From assembly GCA_021234155.1 (NCBI GenBank), contig JAJEKV010000030.1, forward strand, positions 2,501,842-2,565,841: a stretch of DNA of 64,000 nucleotides, given 5' to 3'. The position numbers and the translations under genes were made by a program. Below the pieces are notes generated by a model. It was not told where the DNA came from. It worked only from the letters and a program-made list of their open reading frames with translations, and did no database searches. The stretch is from Isoetes taiwanensis. Its lineage: Eukaryota; Streptophyta; Lycopodiopsida; Isoetales; Isoetaceae. Position 1 is the stretch's first letter; the number at the start of each line of letters is the position of its first letter. Shown here in pieces: positions 24,616 through 32,042 of the stretch.

Positions 24616-24882
24616 TTCTTCTTCTTCTTCTTCTTCTTCTTCTTCTTCTTCTTCTTCTTCTTCTTCTTCTTCTTCTTCTTCTTCTTCTTCTTCTTCTTCT
24701 TCTTCTTCTTCTTCTTCTTCTTCTTCTTCTTCTTCTTCTTCTTCTTCTTCTTCTTCTTCTTCTTCTTCTTCTTCTTCTTCTTCTTCTTCTTCTTCTTCTT
24801 CTTCTTCTTCTTCTTCTTCTTCTTCTTCTTCTTCTTCTTCTTCTTCTTCTTCTTCTTCTTCTTCTTCTTCTTCTTCTTCTTC
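24616..24882 (+). repeat. (TTC)n microsatellite array 5, about 89 units
   Basis: 267 bp of uninterrupted TTC at the end of the fourth unit, in the position equivalent to array 4 after the third unit. It is 2.7 times longer than array 4, although the flanking copies are nearly identical. Confidence 0.97.
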
Positions 24883-25051
24883 TAACGTTGATGACTGTCC
24901 GAGAAAAAAAAAATTAAGGTCGCGCATTGTTACTTTTACACTAACAATGCAAATGAAAGTCTAATTTATATTATGCCATGCAATTTGAAAGTCCACTTTT
25001 TAGGGTGACCTTCGAAAAAAAGTAAGGGCAGCCCTTCGAATTCCAACCCTG
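24883..25051 (+). repeat. Right terminal and subterminal region of the hAT-like element
   Basis: After the last (TTC)n array come motif copies at 24,945 (CAATGCAAATGAAAGTCTA) and 24,976 (CCATGCAATTTGAAAGTCC), then the inverted terminal repeat ending TTCCAACCCTG at 25,051. The motifs are in the same orientation as those at the left end. Confidence 0.7.
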
Positions 25052-25059
25052 CCCAGTGG
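25052..25059 (+). repeat. 8-bp target-site duplication, right
   Basis: CCCAGTGG, identical to 12,690-12,697. Confidence 0.88.
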
Positions 25060-25102
25060 AATCCGGGCCTAATTCTAGCTGTTTCTTTTTCGTTCCCCCA
25101 TA

Positions 25103-25395
25103 TGGTTAAAACGAGGCGTTGAAGACCAGTAATGTCACGTGCACGGACTACATTTTCCCTCTTCTATTCAATGGTTAAAATCAATGGTCCCTTTTTTTTT
25201 CTGGTTTTGTTGCAAACCGATTAGGATGGGGTTAGCCCATGTTTGGCAAAAAAAGCATTTGCCCATCCTAATTGCTTTGCAACAAAAGAAAGAAAAAAAA
25301 AGGACCATTGATTCTAACCATTGAATGAAAGACAAAAAATGTGGTTCGTACACGTGGTAGAACTGGCATTCAATGCCCAGTTTGAACCATACAGA
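25103..25395. mobile_element. Foldback (MITE-like) element of about 290 bp
   Basis: The two halves are inverted copies: CACGTGCACGGACTACATTT on the left matches CACGTGTACGAACCACATTT on the reversed right half, followed in both by TTCAATGGTTA, CAATGGTCC, a T-rich run, TTTTGTTGCAAA and TTAGGATGGG. The turn is near 25,230-25,250. It lies 44 bp beyond the right end of the hAT-like element. Open frames on the two strands look alike because the sequence is a palindrome, not because there is a gene. Confidence 0.8.
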
Positions 25396-26725
25396 ATAGA
25401 ATAGATTTTTTAGCGTCCACGGAGACCGAGGAACAGAGAAGAAACAGACAAAATTAGAAATGAAGGGCGTGGAAACGAAACACAGAGAAGGGAGAAGCAT
25501 CGTATCTTGAGGCACGCCATCATTTCCTTAAAATAGAAGCTCATCTCATCTTCTGCCAGTTTTAAAAGACCTTCCAATTGTCTGCTGTAAATTTTCCTGT
25601 TGCATATGAACCTTTTTGCAAAAGCAACCCTATTCAACAGCCAGGGTAATTTTAACCAAAACAAGATTCTAACGCATCAATGGGTTGCCCTTTAGAGGAG
25701 CCATTGAGCGATGCACAATTACAGACTATTGTGATACGGACTAGCTGGCAAAAGCATCTAAGTGCAAGTTCCGTTTCCCCATAAACCTTGCAGGCACCAG
25801 GCAGAGCTGTCAATGCTTCTTCAACCTTAATGATCTGCAGAAGCGATTAATTGACAAGCAATGCCAAATCAAATCGATACAAAAGACCTGAATGAAAAGA
25901 CAGAACATCAATATCATGCGGAATTTGAACACCCATCAAAGAAGAATGAGTATGAGGTCGATTTTTAAGCCCCATCAAAGCTGGATTTGCAGCTACCGGA
26001 CCCGATTTGGTGGGTTTTATCGTGGGCACATCATACGGGCTTCAAATATCGATTTCATGCCTCTAAGTTGGCTAATAGACTCAATTTGTTGCTTTCTAAA
26101 ACTGTGGGCACATCATTCGCCTATAATAGCATGGGAAATAGCGAGGCAAAACAGAGTTTAGAGGCCGTTTTTAGACCCATCAAGCGAGAACAAACCTTTA
26201 GATGTCTCGATCCGAGGCCAAATTTATGGATTTCTAGGCATAGGGTCATCATTCCGACCCGCAGGATGGATAAAGCTCCCTTAAAATTCAAGCAAATTGT
26301 TTTACTTCATATCTTTTTCTTCCGTCAGTAAGTCTCCGAAAATCTAAAATCAGTAGCTTGAAACCTATATCATAAGTCTCCACAACTCCTGGCTTTCTTA
26401 CTATAATATTCAACGGGGTAGATAGTCTTCGTTCATCCCTAAAACATATTCCTCGCACCGTTGAAGCAATCATCCCCAAATCGCCACAAGAAGCCTGGAT
26501 TTGAGCCCCACATCTTGCCCCTCGCCCATGCCCGGTCATCCCAAACAATCTCTCACCGCTCTACTTATTTAAACATCCCAAATGAATCTTGGCGCCTAAG
26601 TGTCCGAGTCTCACAAAACCCTAAAAAGCACAAGCAATGCGAACAGCCTATATAGAATTTTTTTATGGCATATTATACTTAAAATAAATCAAGGCCTTTT
26701 AAACGTCCTCCACCCTCCAACAAGA
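25396..26725. other. Interval without a recognisable gene
   Basis: The first 50 bp (about 25,385-25,440, AGATTTTTTAGCGTCCACGG) resemble 32,740-32,790 (AGATTTTTCAACATCCACGA), so part of a dispersed repeat continues here. The open frames of 60-114 codons on both strands (25,892-26,548) overlap each other and show no domain I know. Confidence 0.4.
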
Positions 26726-26938
26726 GGGTTGCCCCCCCGTTAGAAAGCCTTTATTTAACAACCACCGTCATGTTTGAACCAGCATGAAATTTAAAAAACT
26801 CCGTGTATTTTTTCTCTCAATGTGGTTTTAACATGACACTCACTCAAAAATTCGTTAAGTCCACAAAAACCTCATGTATTTTTTTTTGTTCAAACATGAC
26901 AGTGGTTGTTAAATACCACGATCGCCTACGGGCAACCC
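26726..26938. mobile_element. Small TIR element (MITE), 213 bp
   Basis: It starts GGGTTGCCC and ends GGGCAACCC. The inner parts also pair: TTTAACAACCACCGTCATGT on the left and ACATGACAGTGGTTGTTAAA on the right. Arms are about 50 bp, with more diverged A/T-rich sequence between them. I could not identify a clear target-site duplication. Confidence 0.68.
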
Positions 26939-27059
26939 AAAAAACTAACAAGGAAGTGTCATTGGGAAACATATAAAAATCCGGTATGTATTTTATATTA
27001 GGTTAAAAAGTATTTCGAACCCAGACCATTTTTTTTGGTGCAGCCAACATTCCACGTAG

Positions 27060-27528
27060 TAGGTCGTGCTAGCTAGCATAGGAAGAGCTCCGGCGATGGC
27101 ACCCTTTTATCCATCTCCCAGAACCTGCATTGCTCGTTCCTCTCCCTATCACGTCTTCTGGCCCCATTTCTTACTCCAATTTACGTCATTTGACCCCTTC
27201 ACATCCCATTTCCTGTGTTTTTTAAATCTGTTAAAACACATAATCTTCATTTCCGAGGAAGGAACTACAGATTTCATCGCCGAGTCTGGACTGCCGGTCT
27301 TTCTGCGAGCTCAAAGAATCCTTGGTTTCCCAGCAGGTTTGGCTCTAAGTTTTTGTTGACATCATATTGTGGTTCCTTTTTCCGTTATGAAATCCGTGAT
27401 CATCAGCTTAGCAAGTTGTTTGAAATGGTTTTGAAATTTTCTGCAATTTTTTAGTTACTAATTGGAAAGCTATTCGGATGATTCTTATTGTTCTACCTAG
27501 GTTCAGCTACAAGATTGATTTTGGTGTC
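27060..27528 (+). promoter_or_regulatory. Upstream region and probable 5' UTR intron of the SNF7-like gene
   Basis: The region between the MITE and the start codon has a C/T-rich leader and a plausible non-coding intron: a donor after CCCAGCAG (GTTTGG near 27,335) and an acceptor at TTCTACCTAG near 27,500, some 30 bp before the chosen ATG. An in-frame ATG at 27,478 would add 17 residues but lies inside the proposed intron. No TATA box is convincing. Confidence 0.4.
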
Positions 27529-28949
27529 ATGTCTTGCATTTTTGCAATGCTAAAGAAATGGCGAAAACCAAAGGGCAAACGTGCAAAGCCAGATGAGGAC
27601 AGCCCAACCATTACAACCATGCGGAAGCTCAATGAGGTGTTAATACATTTGTGTTTTTTCTTTCCTTAACCCAACCGTCCTAGAGATTGCCAAGTTCATG
27701 ACCATAAAATATTTTCAAAGCAAGTAAGTGCATTTTATGGAGATAATGAACAGTCTTTCTAGAGCTGAATACGCGCGGTACAGTTGCTAATTAGCTTGGA
27801 CCTGAAGTGTAGATTTTTCAGCATACCTCGAAATTTCTGGATATCTAAGTCCTAGCTCAATGATCTGCTGTTACCATGCACCATTTCTGGGACCAAGGAA
27901 AACTTAATAATTTTCATTAGCTATTTGTCTTAGAATGTATATATAGAAGCGTCTATACATCCTCAATTATCAGGTCAATATAGTTAGTAAAGTTTCATAA
28001 AACCTGCAGGCAAGAGGCACATTTAACGAATTTTATCCAATTGGCCCTATTTTCCTTGTGCAATAAAAACTCCTTAGCTTTAATTATTTATTAGTTTTGA
28101 TTCAGGCGCTTGAACTTCTTCAAAAGAAGGAGAATCTTTTGGATACGAAGATATCTACAGAGCTTGCAAAAGCAAGAAATTTCATGAGAGAAAAAAACAA
28201 AAGAGGTAAAGTTCTAGGTGAAGAGGCTACCTCGAATTGTTTTTTTTGCTGATAGATTCATGGTAATATGACAGCTGCCACGATCTGCCTCAAACGGAAA
28301 AAGCTATATGAGGCACAATTGTTGCAGCTTGGGAATTACCAGTTGCGTATACAGGATCAGGTTTCTCTTTAAGATTTAATGTCTATTTAGACTTTAGAGT
28401 GACGACGTTTTTACAGATGATTATGCTGGATCAAGCAAGTGCTACAACAGAGACAGTTGTTGTGTTGAGGGACGCAGCAACAGAAATGGATAGAATACTT
28501 AAACAAACGTATGGAGTTTCTGATGGAAATAGTAAAATTGATTTGGTTGTTGATATCTTGTTTCTTATATTAGCTTTGTCCAATCATGCAGCAACATCAC
28601 TGATGTTGACAATACCATGGATGAAATCAATGGCCAAATGGAGGACATGAGAGCAATTCAAGAGGCTTTGTTAGCACCTGGCACATCTGTAGACATTGAT
28701 GAGGTACTTCAAATGAGAGAAAATTTGATATTCTAGTGGATTTATGGGGTTAGACAACAACCTTATGTTGGTAATCTGGTCTATCAGGATGAACTGGAAG
28801 CTGAATTTGAAGAGTTGGAACTAAAAGCACAAATGCTTGAGCCGGTTGCAACACCCCTACAGCAAACCCCCCAGCAAAACAGGTTTGAACGAAATGCTGA
28901 AGAAGAACAGGCTGAATTGGTACTAAGGAAAGAAATGGCAGCAGAATGA
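27529..28949 (+). CDS. SNF7/CHMP4-like ESCRT-III subunit (VPS32 family), six coding exons
   Basis: Exons 27,529-27,636, 28,106-28,205, 28,275-28,360, 28,417-28,508, 28,592-28,703 and 28,788-28,949 join in phase with GT-AG introns to give 219 residues and a TGA stop. This is the usual length of plant SNF7 proteins (about 213-220). The product matches the family throughout: MRKLNEALELLQKKENLL and KARNFMREKNKRAA (residues about 31-71), ICLKRKKLYEAQLLQLGNYQ (about 73-92), MIMLDQASATTETVVVLR (99-116), TNITDVDNTMDEINGQME (129-146), DELEAEFEELE (167-177) and the C-terminal AEEEQAELVLRKEM. The N-terminal half is basic and the C-terminal half acidic, as in all ESCRT-III subunits. Family members polymerise on endosomal membranes to cut the necks of intralumenal vesicles. 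The N-terminus (MSCIFAMLKKWRKPKGKR) departs from the usual MF..LFGK start, so this may be a divergent paralogue. No frameshift or internal stop is present. Confidence 0.9.
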
Positions 28950-29124
28950 TAAAAAGGCATTGTGCTTCCCAGTTCTCACGGTAATTGTCTTATTTCATAA
29001 AATTCAATAAGTAAAATGGCAATATAAAAGTGCCTTTCACTTTTACATGATTTTCACCATACTTGTGTTAAGGGAAAAACACCTATCTTGCTCAACAACT
29101 TTCAACAAGGAGAAGATGATTCTA
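28950..29124. other. 3' flank of the SNF7-like gene
   Basis: AT-rich 3' flank of about 175 bp before the first copy of the 870-bp duplication. A clear poly(A) signal was not identified. Confidence 0.3.
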
Positions 29125-29998
29125 AGGGCTTTTTGGGTTGGAAAACTATCTCTTTTGGAGGCTTTTTTGGATCATCGGTTGCCAAAACTTTCCTTTGCTT
29201 TGCCTAGTAAATCTCTGCAGCCATGCATTCGTTAAGCAACAACTTTTTTCTTCACAAGCACACGAGGGCATATATTTTAACCAAGCCATAAAGGCAGAAG
29301 TTTGAAAACACTTGAAGGGCATTTCATCAATTTACATAAGAGTTGACCAAGTGAAACCATAGAAATGCAATGGCATTTGGTGAAATAAGCCTTGGAGTTC
29401 TCCCCTTGAAATTTTTCATTGGAAATATGGAAATGTAAGGGCATTTGGTGAAATAAATCTTGTAGTTTCTCGCCTTAAAACTATTGATTGGAATTTTTTG
29501 ATCATGGTATCATAGCATACTTGGAGGGAATGAAGTTAATATAAACTGAATTGAATTGATTTTGGTTGTCCATGGAGACTAGATGGTTTATGGGACCAAA
29601 ACAAACAAATAAAGAACAGCTGGCATAGTGCTAAACAAACAAATAAAGACAAACAAATAAAGGACAGCTGGCATATTACTGTGTAGGATTATAAAGCTTT
29701 GCCCCGAAGGGTTTTCCGAGGAAAAACCTTAGTAGTAATAAGCTTGATCATAAAGTGTCAGTATAATAATCAAGAGCCCTATGGAGCCGGCATGTCTAGT
29801 ACCTCTTAAAATAGAAGATTCCAGTATCCATATAGAAGTTGTATTCATCATCACATATAGCCACCATGTCATTCTCCTTCCAAACCTAACCCTCTATGTC
29901 ATTCTCCGTTTACACATCAATTATGCCTTTGATGACCTTCTTTATTGCTCACAAGACTTATACTCTAAGGGATATGGCACTTGCTTTTATAGGGTATC
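29125..29998 (+). repeat. 870-bp direct duplication, copy 1
   Basis: It matches 31,158-32,042 at well over 90% from GATTCTAAGGG to TTTTATAGGGTATCAAAAAA. It contains TGGTATCATAGCA near 29,505, which resembles the initiator-tRNA-Met primer binding site of LTR retrotransposons (TGGTATCAGAGC). A block CTGCCCCGAAGGG...GAGGAAAAACC lies at 29,697-29,735. There is no credible gene: the 99-codon open frame at 29,781-30,080 leaves the duplicated block and is not conserved. Confidence 0.85.
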
Positions 29999-30504
29999 AA
30001 AAAATACTCCCCATATAAGAAATTATTTATTTTCAATCTATGAAGCATGGCCATCCTTCCTCAACAGCCTTGCTCAATAGTTCAAGAGACTCACATTCAA
30101 GAATAGGCACTACTTATTTCCTTCGCCACTTATTTGCTCCATCTTGTCCGAAGTAGAAAACATCAATGCCTGTAAAGGCTGAGGTGCATGCTTAGTTCGA
30201 AAGCGTGGAAGTCCTCCTTTGAGCCATTTTTCTCGTGCGTGGACCATCGGTAGGCATCTCCAAACAATGTTTTAGGGACATCATCATTTTCCATCCTCTC
30301 TGAAATAATGAAATTAAAATTCTTGTACCTTATTCTCTATTCTTTGAAAACCACCCTCCCCCCTTAATTGTTTAATGTATTTTTGCCGCCTGGCACGCGT
30401 GACTAGCCCCTCTATTTGAAGACGTCTTTCTTTTGTTGTCGCGTGGCACGCGTGATTAACGCCTCCACTTTGGGAGGTTTGTTTTTTCACATTTGTTTGA
30501 GTGT
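29999..30504. other. Interval between the duplication and the hairpin
   Basis: No gene. TGGCACGCGTGA occurs twice (about 30,392 and 30,443) in a roughly 50-bp direct repeat. Confidence 0.4.
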
Positions 30505-31142
30505 TGATGATGTGCAGGTACAGGTTGACATGCGGCAGCAGCTTCGACTTCTCCATTCGTGGGTCTTTTGGGAGCGAATTTTCAGCCTTACATTTGTCCA
30601 AACCCCTCACCGAAGGTTTATCACTAGGGTTTTTCCTCGAAAGGGCGTGGTTTTTTAAATCCCGGTGATACGCTTTCGGCAGGTACACAAACTAAACATC
30701 GGTCCAAGTTGCATAATTCGACATTCCCTTTATTTTTCTTCGTGGGTAGTTCGCATGTGTGCGACTACCCACTATCCACTATTGTAGAAATTATGCTGAG
30801 ATGAATGAGAAGCCTATCTATAATGGGGCTCGCATGCTAGCTAGACTTTTCATTCATCTCAACAGACTACCCAAAAAATGAAAAACATAGGGAATATTCA
30901 ATTATAACACCTAGACCCCAAATGAAATTGTGTGCTACAGATGTTGTCTAGTGTACCTGTCGAGAGTTTATCGTCGAGATTAAAAAACCCTGCCGTTTTG
31001 GGTTTTTGAGGAAAAACCCTAGTGATAAAATCTTGGCAAGGCACTTGGACAACGCAAAGTTGCTACACGTTCCCACAAAAAAAAAACCCACGCTCCAGAG
31101 AATACCGAAGTCACGCATCACCCATGGACCTGCACATCACCA
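30505..31142. repeat. Long near-complete hairpin (foldback) of about 640 bp
   Basis: The left half (30,505-30,815) and the reversed right half (30,825-31,142) align end to end: GATGATGTGCAGGT/GTGATGTGCAGGT at the tips, then TATCACTAGGGTTTTTCCTC in both, GGTTTTTTAAATCCCGG/GGTTTTTTAATCTCGAC, ATTCCCTTTATTTTTC/ATTCCCTATGTTTTTC, GGGTAGT, and GAGATGAATGAGAAG/GAGATGAATGAAAAG next to a loop of roughly 35 bases near 30,820. Its right tip is about 15 bp from copy 2 of the 870-bp duplication. A transcript would fold into a long imperfect double-stranded RNA. It could also be a foldback transposon. Confidence 0.78.
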
Positions 31143-31157
31143 ATAGATTCTAAGTCG

Positions 31158-32042
31158 ATTCTAAGGGTTTTTTGGGTTGGAAAACTATCCCTTTTGGAGG
31201 CTTTTCTTGGATCATTGGTTGCCAAAACTTTCCTTTGCTTTGCCTAGTAAATCTCCGCAGCCATGCATTTGTTAAGCAACAACTTTTTTCTTCACAAGCA
31301 CACGACAGCATATATTTTAACCAAGCCATAAAGGCAGAAGTTTGAAAACACTTGAAGGGCATTTCATCAATTTACATAAGAGTTGGCCAAGTGAAACCAT
31401 GGAAATGCAATGGCATTTGGTGAAATAAGCCTTGGAGTTCTCCCCTTAAAATTTTTCATTGGAAATATGGAAATGTAAGGGCATTTGGTGAAATAAATCT
31501 TGTAGTTTCTCGCCCTAAAGCTATTGATTGGATTTTTTTGATAGTGGTATCATAGCACACTTGGAGGGAATGAAGTTAATATAAACTGAATTGAATTGAT
31601 TTTTATTTTTGTCCATGGAGACGGATGGTTTATGGGACCCAAACAAACAAATAAAGAACGTAGGCATATTGCTAAACAAACAAATAAAGGACAATTTGGG
31701 ATATTACTGTCTAGGATTACAAAGCTCTGCCCCGAAGGGTTTTTCGAGGAAAAATCTTAGCAGTAATAAGCTTGCTGATAAATTGTATGCCATACATGTC
31801 AGTATAATAATCAAGAACATGGAGCCAGCATGTCTAGTTAGTACCTCTTAAAATAGAAGATTCCAGTATCCATATAGAAGTCGTATTCATCATCACATAT
31901 AGCCACTATGTCATTCTCCTTCCAAACCTAACCCTCTATGCCATTCTCCGTTTACACATCAATTATGCCTTTGATGACCTTCTTTATTGCTCTACTGCAC
32001 TTATACTCTAAGCAGAATATAGTATCTGCTTTTATAGGGTAT
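31158..32042 (+). repeat. 870-bp direct duplication, copy 2
   Basis: Second copy of 29,125-29,998, with TGGTATCATAGCA near 31,545 and the GAAGGGTTTTTCGAGGAAAA block near 31,735. The distance between the copies is about 2,035 bp. Both copies keep the sequence after the primer-binding-like site, so they are not a simple LTR pair. Confidence 0.85.

Larger units (their letters stand above)
12698..25051. mobile_element. Giant non-autonomous hAT-like transposon carrying a tandem array
   Basis: The left end reads CAGGGTTGGAAATTGAAGG and the right end, reversed, reads CAGGGTTGGAATTCGAAGGG. They are identical over the first 11 bases and similar over about 30. Both sides are bordered by the same 8-bp string CCCAGTGG. 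A CA(G)GG terminus, short inverted repeats and an 8-bp duplication are the hallmarks of the hAT superfamily. A subterminal motif of the form CATGCAAN4-6AAGTCYA recurs near both ends, also typical of hAT. No transposase (zinc-finger BED, RNase H-like core or C-terminal dimerisation domain) is visible in any frame, so it would need a helper. The 12.35-kb interior is almost wholly four tandem units separated by (TTC)n arrays. Non-autonomous hAT elements are usually well under 5 kb. Confidence 0.82.

Noticed and set aside
13146-24882. CRISPR-like regular spacing of arrays
   Set aside because: The spacers are 2.4-2.7 kb, the repeats are simple TTC tracts of variable length, and the genome is eukaryotic.
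13067-24927. Long open frames encoding runs of Leu, Phe, Ser, Glu or Lys
   Set aside because: They are translations of uninterrupted (TTC)n/(GAA)n arrays in different frames. The flanking codons are not conserved among the five copies.
25139-25515. Similar open frames on both strands (25,139-25,324 plus and 25,168-25,515 minus)
   Set aside because: The resemblance comes from the palindromic foldback element; each strand repeats the other.
29125-32042. Simple LTR pair of a short retrotransposon
   Set aside because: The primer-binding-like site and the sequence after it are present in both copies, and I found no TG...CA borders or 5-bp duplication at the copy ends.
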